A DNA stretch of 64,000 nucleotides from JASLDZ01 sp964235945. Its GTDB lineage: Bacteria; Pseudomonadota; Alphaproteobacteria; Caulobacterales; Caulobacteraceae. The translations under genes were made by a program, and so were the position numbers. The stretch is taken from positions 27,872 through 91,871 of the forward strand of contig CAXSDV010000006.1 of assembly GCA_964235945.1 (NCBI GenBank), read 5' to 3'. Below are positions 48,430 through 57,302 of this stretch, piece after piece (positions within the stretch are counted from its first letter, which is position 1; each line of letters opens with the position of its first letter). The notes below the pieces were generated by a model. It worked only from the letters and a program-made list of their open reading frames with translations, made no database searches and had not been told where the DNA came from.

Positions 48430-48589
48430 TGTTAGGTCCCCAGTCCCGGACGCGTCGTCCGCGCGCCTCATCGCGGCCTCCTTATCGCCCGGTTGTGACG
48501 GGTGTGCGAACGCGGCCGGAGCCCACCGGAGGGTCTCGTCGCATCCGCCGCCGAGTGCGCCTCCCGCGCCACAGTGGCCGGGCGGAGCG

Positions 48590-49411
48590 TCAGAGCAGGC
48601 GTGCGCGCAGGACCTGGCTCAGCAGGTCGATCAGGCTCACCGCCGCCACGATCACGAGGACGATGGCCGCCGTGCGCCCGTACTGGAAGGCGTTCAGGCT
48701 GTCGAACAGGATCTGGCCGATCCCGCCCGCCCCGATCAGCCCCAGCACGGTGGCCGAGCGCGCGTTCGACTCGAAGCGATACAGCGCATAGCTGGTCCAC
48801 AGCGGCATGACCTGGGGCAGCACGCCCCACGCCACCTCGTGCAGGGGCGAAGCCCCGGTGGCGCGCACGCCCTCCACCGGGCGGGGGTCGATCGCCTCCA
48901 CCGCCTCGGAGAACAGCTTGCCGAGCACGCCGCCCGTGTTCACCGCCAGCGCCAGCACCCCCGCCAGGGGGCCCAGGCCCACCGCCACCAGGAACACGGT
49001 GCCGACCACCAGGTCGGGCGCCGCGCGCAGCAGGTCCAGCAGCCGGCGCACGGGCTGGCGCACCCAGGGCGGAGACACGTTGCGCGCCGCCAGCAGCCCC
49101 AGGGGGGTGGCGATCACCAGCGCGCCGGCCGTGCCCCAGAGCGCGATCTGCAGGGTGAGCCACATCTGCGCCACGTACAGCCGCCAGTCGCCCCACTCCG
49201 GCTTCAGGAAGCTGCGCCCGAACTGGCGCATGTTGTCGGAGTTGGTCCACAGCAGCGGCAGGCGGCGCAGTTCCACCGGGCCCGCGCTGGACAGCAACAC
49301 CACCACCACCGCGCCCCAGACGAGGAAGTTGAGCGCGCGCTCGCGCACGGGGGCGACCGGCGGCGGCGGCGCGGAGCGTTCCTGAAGCGTGGAGGCGGCG
49401 GGCGCGGCCAT
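48590..49411 (-). CDS. phnE: Phosphonate/phosphite ABC transporter permease
   Basis: 273 residues with about six helices. Signatures are MWLTLQIALWGTAGALVIATPLGLLAARN, FLLRAAPDLVVGTVFLVAVGLGPLAGVLALAV, and the coupling loop EGVRATGASPLHEVAWGVLPQVMPLWTSYALYRFESNAR (given in family form RATGAS...LPQV). The C-terminal GLIGAGGIGQILFDS is typical of PhnE. Starts four bases after phnD. No C-P lyase or phosphonatase gene is in the window, so imported substrate may be phosphite, phosphonate or phosphate. Confidence 0.93.
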   Translation of the reverse strand: MAAPAASTLQERSAPPPPVAPVRERALNFLVWGAVVVVLLSSAGPVELRRLPLLWTNSDNMRQFGRSFLKPEWGDWRLYVAQMWLTLQIALWGTAGALVIATPLGLLAARNVSPPWVRQPVRRLLDLLRAAPDLVVGTVFLVAVGLGPLAGVLALAVNTGGVLGKLFSEAVEAIDPRPVEGVRATGASPLHEVAWGVLPQVMPLWTSYALYRFESNARSATVLGLIGAGGIGQILFDSLNAFQYGRTAAIVLVIVAAVSLIDLLSQVLRARLL

Positions 49412-49415
49412 CGCC

Positions 49416-50336
49416 TCAGCCGGCGGGACTGGAGGCGGCGGCGGCGCGCATCTCGCGCACGGGCTGAAGGTAGGCGTCGTCCGCCGGGCGGAAGGCGCTG
49501 TAGTGCAGCTTGGCCAGGATCGCCCGCTGGCGCTCGCCCTCCGCCCCGGGCGCCCGGCCGTAGCGGGTGAAGAAGTCGGCGATGCGCGCCTTGAGCGCCG
49601 GGTCGAGCGCCTTGCGGTACACCAGCGCGGACTCGGGCAGGGGCGGGCTGGTCCACACCACCTGCAGCTTGTCGTAGGCCGCCCGGGCGGTGGGCGAGCC
49701 GACCCGCGCGAAGTCCAGCCCCACCGAGTTGTTGGTGGACGCGTCCAGCAGGCCGTTGGCCACGGCGAACAGGTTGGCCTCGTGGGTGGCGTCGCGCACC
49801 GTGCGGAAGCAGGTCGCCGGCTGGATGTGGCGCGGTCCGAACAGGAAGGCCATGGGCGCCAGCGTGCCTGAAGTGGACTTCACGTCGCCCATGCCGAAGG
49901 CCAGCGTGTGGTCGCACTTCAGGATGCGCTCCAGCGTCGGCCCCGAACCTTTCTTGACGATCACCACGGAGGTGTAGGTGTCGCGGCCGTCCAGGTCCGC
50001 GGTGCGCGCGAACACCTGCGCCCCCGCCCGGTCCACCGCCTCCATCGCGGGCTCGGCGGAGAACCAGCCGACCTGCACCTGGTCGAACTTCATCGCCTGC
50101 ACCAGCGCGGTGTAGTTGGAGGCGAACAAGGGCGTGACCTTCACCCCCGCCGCCTTGGACAGGTCGTCCAGCAGGGGCGCCCAAAGCGGGCCGAAGCCGG
50201 CCTGGTCCTCGGCCGACAGGATGGAGAAGCGCAGTTCCCGGGGCGCGGCGGTTCCGCCCGAGGGCTTGGCGCACGCGGACAGGGCGAGAGCTCCGGCGGC
50301 GAGGAGGAGCGTTCGGGAGGGGACGCGGCGGCTCAT
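49416..50336 (-). CDS. phnD: Phosphonate/phosphite-binding periplasmic lipoprotein
   Basis: 306 residues. Lipobox ALALSAC (about residue 23) indicates lipid anchoring. The PhnD-type binding domain shows RFSILSAEDQAGFGPLWAPLL, LVQAMKFDQVQVGWFSAEPAM, and SASTNNSVGLDF-like LLDASTNNSVGLDF. Residues at the ligand pocket (S, T and aromatic) are in place but ligand preference cannot be read. The ATG overlaps the phnC stop (ATGA). Confidence 0.92.
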   Translation of the reverse strand: MSRRVPSRTLLLAAGALALSACAKPSGGTAAPRELRFSILSAEDQAGFGPLWAPLLDDLSKAAGVKVTPLFASNYTALVQAMKFDQVQVGWFSAEPAMEAVDRAGAQVFARTADLDGRDTYTSVVIVKKGSGPTLERILKCDHTLAFGMGDVKSTSGTLAPMAFLFGPRHIQPATCFRTVRDATHEANLFAVANGLLDASTNNSVGLDFARVGSPTARAAYDKLQVVWTSPPLPESALVYRKALDPALKARIADFFTRYGRAPGAEGERQRAILAKLHYSAFRPADDAYLQPVREMRAAAASSPAG

Positions 50337-51199
50337 GGAACCTCGGCGGAAGGTGAAGGATCGACGGGAACGGGGTCGGCCAGGGCGGCCGACGTCGAGG
50401 GCGGGGCGGGCGGGGGCGCGGCGGGAGCGGCGTCTTCGAACTCGGGGCCGTACACGCCCGCCAGGAGCTCGCGGGTGAGCCCCGCCGCCGGCCCGTCGTA
50501 AACGACCCGGCCCGCCTTCAGCGCCACAACCCGGCGGCAGTAGCGCACCGCGTGGTCGACCTGGTGCAGGGTCACGACCACCGTCAGGCCGTCGCGGGCG
50601 TTGAGGTCGCTCAGCAGCTCCATAACCCGGCGCGCGGCCACGGGGTCCAGGCTGGCCACCGGCTCGTCGGCCAGTATCGCCCGGGCGCCCTGGACCAGGC
50701 ATCGCGCGACCGCGCCGCGCTGCTGCTGGCCGCCGGACAGGGTGTTGGCGCGCTGGCCGGCGTAGTCGGCCACCCCCACGCGCTGCAGCGCCGCCATGGC
50801 CTCCGCCCGCCGCTCGGGGGGCCAAGCTCCCACCAGGCCGCGCCAGAAGCCGACCCGGCCCAGCGCCCCGATCATGACGTTGGAGAACAGCGTCAGCCGC
50901 CCCACCAGGTTGAACTGCTGGAACACGAAGCCCACGCGCCGGCGCACCTCGCGCACGTCGCCGGACAAGCGCCCGTTCGCCTGGACGGGCAGGCCCGCCG
51001 CCTCCACCTCGCCGCCGTCCGCGTCCGCGAGCGCCAGCCCCGTGAGCAGGCGCAGGAGGGTCGACTTGCCCGAGCCGGAGGGGCCGATCAGCGCCACCAT
51101 CTCGCCGGGCGCCACCGACAGGCTCACCCGGTCGAGCGCCCGGCGCGCGCCGAAGGTCTTGGAGACGCCCCGCACCTCGAAAGCGGCTTTCGCTGGCAT
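50333..51199 (-). CDS. phnC: Phosphonate/phosphite ABC transporter ATPase
   Basis: 288 residues from ATG 51199, just before the conserved AAFEVRGVSKTFG. Walker A GPSGSGKST, Q-loop FVFQQFNLVGRLTLFSNV (typical PhnC), signature LSGGQQQR, Walker B ILADEPVASLDP and switch TLHQVDHA. The C-terminal 50 residues are a Pro/Ala-rich extension beyond the usual 250-residue length. First gene of phnC-phnD-phnE (then the porin), preceded by a candidate Pho box at 51280-51297. Confidence 0.94.
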   Translation of the reverse strand: MPAKAAFEVRGVSKTFGARRALDRVSLSVAPGEMVALIGPSGSGKSTLLRLLTGLALADADGGEVEAAGLPVQANGRLSGDVREVRRRVGFVFQQFNLVGRLTLFSNVMIGALGRVGFWRGLVGAWPPERRAEAMAALQRVGVADYAGQRANTLSGGQQQRGAVARCLVQGARAILADEPVASLDPVAARRVMELLSDLNARDGLTVVVTLHQVDHAVRYCRRVVALKAGRVVYDGPAAGLTRELLAGVYGPEFEDAAPAAPPPAPPSTSAALADPVPVDPSPSAEVP

Positions 51200-51279
51200 G
51201 GGCGGGTTCGGGCGAGCTCCGGCGGGCCGCGGGTGGTTCTGGGCGGCCGGCGCCACCGTGGCCTACTAGCCGCCGCCCG

Positions 51280-51297
51280 GCGACGCTTTTATGACGC
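51280..51297 (-). promoter_or_regulatory. Candidate PhoB box upstream of phnC
   Basis: On the minus strand GCGTCAT, AAAA, GCGTCGC: two direct 7-mers 11 bases apart with an A-rich spacer, as in classic Pho boxes. About 80 bases upstream of the phnC ATG. It supports PhoB control of phnCDE and perhaps the OprP porin. Confidence 0.55.
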
Positions 51298-51450
51298 CGT
51301 ACACGGAGCATGCCCGCGGACGGGTCGGAAAATCGCTGGACACGGGGGGTCCGCGCCCCTATCTCGCGCCCTCCGGCGGACCCGAGCCAACGACCCAGGT
51401 CGTTCTGCTAACGCCGGCCTAGGTTCAACAGCTAGCGGAGGTTACGTGCG

Positions 51451-52719
51451 TTGCGCACCTACCAGACTCCGCTGGACCTGGTCCGCGAGCGGTCCCCCGA
51501 ACGTCCCGTCGCATGCGTGCGACCGGGCGCGGTGGCCGTAGCGGCCCGCTGGTTCCAGCAAAACATCAAGGCGGACGTCCTTTACGCGGTGAAGGCCAAC
51601 CCTTCGCCGTGGGTGATCTCCGCCCTGCACGAGGCGGGCGTGGCCGGCTTCGACGTGGCGTCCATCCCCGAGATCGAGGCGGTGGCGACCCACGCCCCCG
51701 GCGCGCGCATGGCCTTCATGCACCCGGTGAAGAGCCGGCGCGCGATCTCGGCCGCCTATTTCGACCACGGCGTGCGCACCTTCGCGCTCGACTGCGAGGG
51801 CGAGCTCGACAAGATCGTGGACGCCACCGGCCAGGCGCGCGACCTCAACCTGATCGTGCGCATGGGCGTGGCCACCGAGGGCGCGGCCTACACCCTGTCC
51901 GGCAAGTTCGGCGTGGCGCTGGACGAGGCCCCGCCCCTGCTCCTGGCCGCGCGCCGCGCCACCGAGCAGCTGATGGGCGTGTCGTTCCACGTGGGCTCCC
52001 AATGCATGCGGCCCACCGCCTACCAGGCGGCCATGGCCCAGTGCTCCAGGGCGCTGGTGCGCGCGGGCGTGTTCGCGGACGTGGTGGACGTGGGCGGGGG
52101 CTTCCCCTCCGTCTATCCCGGCATGATCCCGCCGGACATGGCCGAGTACGCCGCCGCCATCGAGCGTGGCTTCAACGACATGATGGTGCACGAGACCACC
52201 GAGCTCTGGTGCGAGCCCGGGCGCGCGCTGGTGGCCGAAGCCGCCAGCCACCTCGTGAAGGTCGAGCTTCGCAAGGGCGACGCCCTTTACCTGAACGACG
52301 GCTCCTACGGCTCCCTGTTCGACGCCACCCACTTCAAGTGGCCGTTCCCGACCAAGCTGGTGCGCCCCGAGTCGATCAACGAGGGCGAGGCCTCGGCCGA
52401 GCTGAAGCCGTTCCGCTTCTACGGCCCGACCTGCGACTCGATCGACCACATGCCCGGCCCCTACTGGCTGCCCGAGGACGTGGGCGAGGGCGACTATATC
52501 GAGATCGGCATGCTGGGGGCCTACGGCGTCGCCATGTCCACCCGCTTCAACGGCTACGGCGACGCGGAGACCGTGGAGGTGCAGGACGCCCCCATGGCCT
52601 CCATGTTCGGCCTCGCCCGGCGTTCCATCCCGCTGCCCCGCAGCGAGGAGGAGGCCCGAAAGGTCGTCCGCTTCAGCCGCCCCAAGGGCGCCGCGGGTCG
52701 CAAGGGCCGGCGGCGCTAG
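51451..52719 (+). CDS. PLP-dependent ornithine/lysine decarboxylase (alanine-racemase fold, group IV)
   Basis: 422 residues starting at TTG, with GGAGG at 51437-51441 nine bases upstream. PLP lysine is K48 in LYAVKANPSP, followed by GFDVASIPEIEA, MAFMHPVKSR, GVSFHVGSQC, VDVGGGFPS and CEPGRALVAEA. The catalytic C328 lies in GPTCDSIDHM, which with the aspartate nearby marks the ornithine/diamino-acid branch rather than diaminopimelate decarboxylase. Makes putrescine from ornithine (or cadaverine from lysine). A DHS-like gene follows, so polyamine synthesis is the common theme. The C-terminus is basic (AAGRKGRRR). Confidence 0.92.
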   Translation: MRTYQTPLDLVRERSPERPVACVRPGAVAVAARWFQQNIKADVLYAVKANPSPWVISALHEAGVAGFDVASIPEIEAVATHAPGARMAFMHPVKSRRAISAAYFDHGVRTFALDCEGELDKIVDATGQARDLNLIVRMGVATEGAAYTLSGKFGVALDEAPPLLLAARRATEQLMGVSFHVGSQCMRPTAYQAAMAQCSRALVRAGVFADVVDVGGGFPSVYPGMIPPDMAEYAAAIERGFNDMMVHETTELWCEPGRALVAEAASHLVKVELRKGDALYLNDGSYGSLFDATHFKWPFPTKLVRPESINEGEASAELKPFRFYGPTCDSIDHMPGPYWLPEDVGEGDYIEIGMLGAYGVAMSTRFNGYGDAETVEVQDAPMASMFGLARRSIPLPRSEEEARKVVRFSRPKGAAGRKGRRR

Positions 52720-52755
52720 GTCGCAAACCCGTCACGCGGCGGGTCTAACAGCATG

Positions 52756-52781
52756 ACGGCTCCCGCTTCGGCGGGGGCCGT
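52756..52781 (+). terminator. Hairpin with TTCG loop between the decarboxylase and DHS-like genes
   Basis: An 11-base stem (ACGGCTCCCGC/GCGGGGGCCGT, one T-G wobble) with a TTCG tetraloop. It may end decarboxylase transcripts or modulate read-through to the DHS-like gene 60 bases downstream. No U-tract. Confidence 0.6.
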
Positions 52782-52841
52782 TCGCCGTCGCTCCGTCCGG
52801 TTCAACGACGGGCGCTCACCCCTCCAGAGGATCCTGAAGCG

Positions 52842-53909
52842 ATGAACGCTCCCGTCGAACACTCCAACAAGAAGGCCGAGCTGCTCGCCAACGTGGTCGA
52901 GCACGTCGACATCACCGCCTACGACGCGCGGCCGGTGATCGACGCCATGCGCAAGATGAGCTTCACGAGCCGCGACACGGCCCGCGCTTCCGACATCCTC
53001 AACATGGCCATCGAGGACGAGGCGTGCTCGCCCTGGCTGATCCTGGCGGGCTCCACCTCCGCCGGCGGCTGCATGCACGTCTACCGCGACATGGTGAAGT
53101 TCGGGATGGTCGACGTGGTGGTGGCCACCGGCGCCAGCATCGTCGACATGGATTTCTTCGAGGCGCTCGGCTTCAAGCACTACCAAGCCGACGCCACGGT
53201 CGACGACCGCATCCTGCGCGACCTCTACATCGACCGCATCTACGACACCTACATCGACGAGGAGGAGCTGCAGAACTGCGACGGCACGATCTACGACCTG
53301 TGCAACGCGCTGGAGCCCCGCCCCTACTCGAGCCGCGAGTTCATCTGGGAGATGGGCCGCTGGCTGGCGGAGGGGAACGCCAAGAAGCCCGGCAGCCTCG
53401 TGCAGACCGCCTATGAAGAGGGCGTGCCGATCTTCTGCCCGGCCTTCGTGGACAGCTCGGCGGGCTTCGGCCTGGTCAAGCACCAGAAGGAGCGTATCGC
53501 GGCCAAACAGCCCTACCTGACCATCGACGCGGTGGCCGACTTCCGCGAGCTGACCGACGTCAAGATCGCCGCGGGCTCCACCGGCCTGTTCATGGTGGGC
53601 GGCGGCGTGCCGAAGAACTTCGCCCAGGACACGGTGGTCTGCGCCGAGATCCTCGGCATACCGGCGGAGATGCACAAGTACGCCGTGCAGATCACCGTCG
53701 CCGACGTGCGCGACGGCGCCTGCTCCTCCTCCACCCTCAAGGAGGCGTGCTCCTGGGGCAAGGTGGACGTGACCCACGAGCAGATGGTGTTCGCCGAGGC
53801 CACCACCGTGGTGCCGCTGATCGGCTCGGACGCCTACCACCGCGGCGGCTGGCGCGCCCGCACGCCGCGGCGCTGGCAGAAGCTGTTCGGCAAGCCCGTC
53901 AAGGACTGA
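52842..53909 (+). CDS. Deoxyhypusine-synthase-like enzyme (probable homospermidine/spermidine synthase)
   Basis: 355 residues, full-length DHS fold. NAD-site elements include WLILAGSTSAGGCMHVYRDMVKFGMVDVVVATGA and SAGFGLVKHQ, AAGSTGLFMVGGGVPKNF. The catalytic lysine is K307 in CSWGKVDV, aligned with the human Lys in SWGK. Bacteria have no eIF5A, so deoxyhypusine is not the product. Bacterial relatives have been reported to make homospermidine or related polyamines by aminobutyl transfer. The upstream decarboxylase supplies putrescine, which fits. Exact product unproven. Confidence 0.9.
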   Translation: MNAPVEHSNKKAELLANVVEHVDITAYDARPVIDAMRKMSFTSRDTARASDILNMAIEDEACSPWLILAGSTSAGGCMHVYRDMVKFGMVDVVVATGASIVDMDFFEALGFKHYQADATVDDRILRDLYIDRIYDTYIDEEELQNCDGTIYDLCNALEPRPYSSREFIWEMGRWLAEGNAKKPGSLVQTAYEEGVPIFCPAFVDSSAGFGLVKHQKERIAAKQPYLTIDAVADFRELTDVKIAAGSTGLFMVGGGVPKNFAQDTVVCAEILGIPAEMHKYAVQITVADVRDGACSSSTLKEACSWGKVDVTHEQMVFAEATTVVPLIGSDAYHRGGWRARTPRRWQKLFGKPVKD

Positions 53910-53973
53910 CGGGTCCAGGGGAGGCGGCCGGCCCGCCTCCCCATTCCACGCGCGACGGCCTACATACGCGGCC

Positions 53974-55797
53974 ATGGCCCGCGCTCCCGCCCTCGCCCGT
54001 CCCCCCGTCGTCGCGCTCAAGGACGTGCGGCTGCAGGACGGCCCCGTCATGCTGTTCGACGGGGTGGACCTCGGGCTCGAGCCCCGCGCGCGCGCGTGCC
54101 TCGTGGGTCGCAACGGCGCGGGCAAGTCCACGCTGATGAAGATGATCGCCGGCCGGATCGAGCCCGACGGCGGCGAGCGCTTCGTACAGCCGGGCCTGGC
54201 CTTCGCCTATGTGGGCCAGGAGCCGATGATCGAGGGCGACACCGTGCTCGACCACGCCACCGCCGGCGGGGCCCAGGCCTGGCGCGCCGAGGCGGAACTG
54301 GAGGCGTTCGGCCTGTCGCCCGACAAGTCGACCCAGGGCCTATCCGGCGGCGAGATCCGCCGGGCGGCGCTGGCGCGCGCCTTTGCGGAAGAGCCCGACC
54401 TGCTGCTGCTGGACGAGCCCACCAACCACCTGGACATCGCCGCCATCGAGACGCTGGAGGCGCGGGTGCGCGCCGCCAAGTGCGCCATGCTGATCGTCAG
54501 CCACGACCGCGCCTTTTTGGAGCGCACCACCGCCCGCTGCTTCTGGCTGACCCACCGCCGGGTACGCACCCTCGACCAGGGCTTCGCCGCCTTCGACGGC
54601 TGGGCCGAGACGGTGGAGGCCGACGAGGCCGAGCGGCTGCGGCGCCTGGCCAAGACCATCGAGCGCGAGACCGCCACCTTCTACAGCTCCATCACCGCGC
54701 GCCGCAGCCGCAACGAGGGGCGCGCCCGCGCGCTGGACGAGTTGCGCGCCCAGAAGGCCACCCTGCTCAAGGACCAGACCCGCAGCCTGGAGCTCGTGCT
54801 CGACGCGGGCGGGACCAGCGGCAAGCTCGTGGCCGAGGCCAAGGGCGTGGCCAAGCATTGGGGCGACAAGACGGTGGTGCAGGGCTTCTCCACCCGCATC
54901 GTGCGCGGCGACCGGGTGGCGGTGGTGGGGCCGAACGGCGCGGGCAAGACCACCCTGGTCAAGCTCCTGCTGGGGCAGGTCCCCCCCGACGAGGGGAGCG
55001 TGCGCCTCGGGACCCAGCTCGAGGTCGCCTACCTCGACCAGGCGCGCGCCGACCTGCAGGGGAGCGAGACCCTGTGGGACGCGCTGGCCCCCGCGGGCGG
55101 CGACAGCCTGATCGTGCGCGGCCAGCCCCGCCACGTCGCCGCCTACGCGCGCGATTTCCGCTTCACCGACGCCCAGTTGCGCCAGCCGGTGAACACGCTC
55201 TCCGGCGGCGAGCGCAACCGGCTGCTCTTGGCGCGGGCCCTGGCCAACCCCGCGAACCTGTTGGTGCTCGACGAGCCCACCAACGACCTCGACATGGAGA
55301 CGCTGGACCTCCTGGAGGAGATGCTGGCCGACTACGACGGCACGCTGCTGCTGGTCAGCCACGACCGCGACTTCATCGACCGGCTGGCCACCTCCACCAT
55401 CGCGCTCGACGGCCGCGGCCGGGCGGTGGAGACCCCCGGCGGGTGGAGCGACTTCCAGCGGCAGAACCCGGGCTTCATGGACCCGCCCCCCGTGTCCGCC
55501 GTGCGTCCCTCCGCCTCCAAGCCCGCCGCGCCGCCGCCCGCCGCCCGCGCCAAGCTCAGCTACAAGGAGCAGCGGCGGCTGGAGGAGGTGGAGCGGCTCA
55601 CCGCCGAGCTTCCCTCGCGGATCGCGCAGGCGGAGGCGCGCCTGGCGGCCCACCTGGCCGACCCCGCGCGCGGCGTCCGCGACCGGGCGGGCTCCGACCG
55701 GCTCTCCGCGAACCTCGACGCGCTGCGCGCCGACCTCCTCGCCGCCGAGTCCGACTGGCTGGAGCTGGAGGAGAAGCGCGAGGCGCTGGCGGGCTGA
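53974..55797 (+). CDS. uup: ABC-F ATPase, Uup type
   Basis: 607 residues with two ABC domains and a C-terminal coiled coil. Walker A1 VGRNGAGKST (about 45), signature 1 LSGGEIRR, Walker B1 LLLDEPTNHLD. A linker follows (RRLAKTIERETATFYSSITARR). Walker A2 GPNGAGKTT, signature 2 LSGGERNRL, Walker B2 VLDEPTNDLD. The helical tail spans about 530-605. No transmembrane region: a soluble ABC-F protein. Uup binds ribosomes or branched DNA and affects transposon excision in E. coli. Alone in its transcription unit. Confidence 0.93.
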   Translation: MARAPALARPPVVALKDVRLQDGPVMLFDGVDLGLEPRARACLVGRNGAGKSTLMKMIAGRIEPDGGERFVQPGLAFAYVGQEPMIEGDTVLDHATAGGAQAWRAEAELEAFGLSPDKSTQGLSGGEIRRAALARAFAEEPDLLLLDEPTNHLDIAAIETLEARVRAAKCAMLIVSHDRAFLERTTARCFWLTHRRVRTLDQGFAAFDGWAETVEADEAERLRRLAKTIERETATFYSSITARRSRNEGRARALDELRAQKATLLKDQTRSLELVLDAGGTSGKLVAEAKGVAKHWGDKTVVQGFSTRIVRGDRVAVVGPNGAGKTTLVKLLLGQVPPDEGSVRLGTQLEVAYLDQARADLQGSETLWDALAPAGGDSLIVRGQPRHVAAYARDFRFTDAQLRQPVNTLSGGERNRLLLARALANPANLLVLDEPTNDLDMETLDLLEEMLADYDGTLLLVSHDRDFIDRLATSTIALDGRGRAVETPGGWSDFQRQNPGFMDPPPVSAVRPSASKPAAPPPAARAKLSYKEQRRLEEVERLTAELPSRIAQAEARLAAHLADPARGVRDRAGSDRLSANLDALRADLLAAESDWLELEEKREALAG

Positions 55798-55883
55798 GCG
55801 CGGCGGGGCGTCGTCAACGGGCGGTTAACGCCGCCGGGCGCTAGCTCGCGGCCATCCGCATCCTCCAGGAGCGCTTCCGTCCC

Positions 55884-56813
55884 ATGCGCGCCGCCCCGCC
55901 CGTCGCTCCCGCCCTGCTGGGGGCCGCCCTGCTTTGCGCGGGCGCGGCCGCCGCCCAGGTCCCGGCCGGAACCGCCGACCGCTACGGCTACGCCCCGCCG
56001 GACGCGCAGACGCCCATGCGGCTGAGCGCCGCGTACGCCGCGGTGGCGCGCCCCGGCCTACGGGGGCCGGCGGCGGCTCCGGCGGTGGCGTCGCCCGTCG
56101 CCAGACCCGCCCTGCGCCGTACGCTGGACTGGCCCGGCAAGGCCGCCGGACCCTCCGCCGCCCCGCTGGCCGAGCCCGCCCTGCGCGCGCCCGCCGCCCT
56201 GCGGACGCCGGCTTCGACACCTCCCCCCGTCCCCCCTGCGCAGCGTCGCGCCGCCTGGACGCCCCGGGCCCGCGCTCCCGCGCCGGTGGAGCCGACCTAC
56301 GCCCGCGCTCCCGTCGCCTACGCGGCCCCGGTGCTCGCGCCCGCGGCCGGGGCGCCCGCCTCCCTCGCCCCGACCTCGTCGCTGGAGGCGCGCCGAACGT
56401 CCTCTGATGCAACGACGCTCGGACCGCCCCGGCATCCGTGGACGGAGCGCTGGGGCGACGGCGCGGCCGCCGCGGCCCCCGGCGGCGACGCGGACCGGGG
56501 CGTGGGGCCGTCGCTCCAGCCCGCGCCGCCGGCCGCGCCGCAACCGGGCCCCGTCGCCTACGCCCCGGGCGCGGCCGCCGCGCCCGTGCGGACCGCCCAG
56601 GCCTCGGGCGGCACGGCGCGCTATTATTCGCTGCACAAGCCTTACGGCCACGAGCCCGACCCCGCGCCCATTCCGCCGCAGTTCTTCGGGCCGACCGCCG
56701 ACCTCTCCACGCCTGAAACGTCCGAGCCCGCGCGCGCCACCCTGACCGCCAACCCGGCGGCGGCGCACGCGGCGGTCAACGCCGCGCGCCTGTCCCAGGG
56801 CGCGACCGACTAG
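55884..56813 (+). CDS. Exported Ala/Pro-rich low-complexity protein (hypothetical)
   Basis: 309 residues. Signal peptide 1-24 (ending AAAQV). The mature part is almost entirely Ala, Pro, Arg and Thr with no globular pattern. One more ordered C-terminal segment (ARYYSLHKPYGHEPDPAPIPPQFFGPTADLS, residues about 250-280, split here as ARYYSLHKPYGHEPDP and PIPPQFFGPTADL) may be the functional part. No family recognised. Reading frame use supports coding (ATG with AGGAG upstream). Convergent with sufE, 11 bases between stops. Confidence 0.55.
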   Translation: MRAAPPVAPALLGAALLCAGAAAAQVPAGTADRYGYAPPDAQTPMRLSAAYAAVARPGLRGPAAAPAVASPVARPALRRTLDWPGKAAGPSAAPLAEPALRAPAALRTPASTPPPVPPAQRRAAWTPRARAPAPVEPTYARAPVAYAAPVLAPAAGAPASLAPTSSLEARRTSSDATTLGPPRHPWTERWGDGAAAAAPGGDADRGVGPSLQPAPPAAPQPGPVAYAPGAAAAPVRTAQASGGTARYYSLHKPYGHEPDPAPIPPQFFGPTADLSTPETSEPARATLTANPAAAHAAVNAARLSQGATD

Positions 56814-56824
56814 GACCGTCGGCT

Positions 56825-57247
56825 TCAGCCCTGGGCGGCGGCCGCGTCGCGCCGGATGCGCTCGACCATGGAGGCCAGCCCGTTGGAGCGCTGGGCCGAG
56901 AGCGCACCGGCCAGGCCCAGCCGGTCGAAGGCGGCGCGCGCGTCGAAGCTTCCGATCTCGGCGGGCGTCGCCCCCGAGTAGAGCCGCAGCACCACGGCCA
57001 TCAGTCCCTTGACGATGTGGGCGTCCGAATCCCCCCGGAAGCTGAGGCGCCCTTCGGGGCCGGGCTCGGTCACGAGCCAGACCTGGCTGGCGCAGCCGCG
57101 CACGCGGTTGGCCTCGTCGTGCTCGAAGTCCGCCAGCGGCGGGAGGCCCCGGCCGAGGTCGATCAGGTGGCGGTAGCGCTCCTCCCAGTCGCCCAGGAAC
57201 TCGAACTCGTCGGCCAGGGCGTCCAGCTCGTCTGCGGGGGAGGCCAT
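56825..57247 (-). CDS. sufE: Fe-S cluster assembly protein SufE
   Basis: 140 residues. Accepts sulfur from cysteine desulfurase SufS. The catalytic cysteine is in NRVRGCASQVWL (C52). DWEERYRHLIDLGRGLPPLA precedes it, and FRGDSDAHIVKGLMAVVLRLYSG and LGLAGALSAQRSNGLASMVERI complete the family pattern. The rest of the suf operon is absent, as often seen for stand-alone sufE genes in this group. Confidence 0.95.
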   Translation of the reverse strand: MASPADELDALADEFEFLGDWEERYRHLIDLGRGLPPLADFEHDEANRVRGCASQVWLVTEPGPEGRLSFRGDSDAHIVKGLMAVVLRLYSGATPAEIGSFDARAAFDRLGLAGALSAQRSNGLASMVERIRRDAAAAQG

Positions 57248-57302
57248 GGTGAAGTCCGGGCGGGTGACGGGCGGCGAGGCATATCCCCGGCGCGCGGACG
57301 GC

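Noticed and set aside
48430..48589. Pho box for the OprP-type porin
   Set aside because: Half-sites CGTTCGC and CCGTCAC (48495-48512 region) match only 4 and 6 of 7. Kept as a remark in the porin entry, not as a feature.
51430..51450. GTG at 51446 as start of the decarboxylase
   Set aside because: It is out of frame with the conserved protein. The in-frame TTG at 51451 with GGAGG nine bases upstream is used instead.
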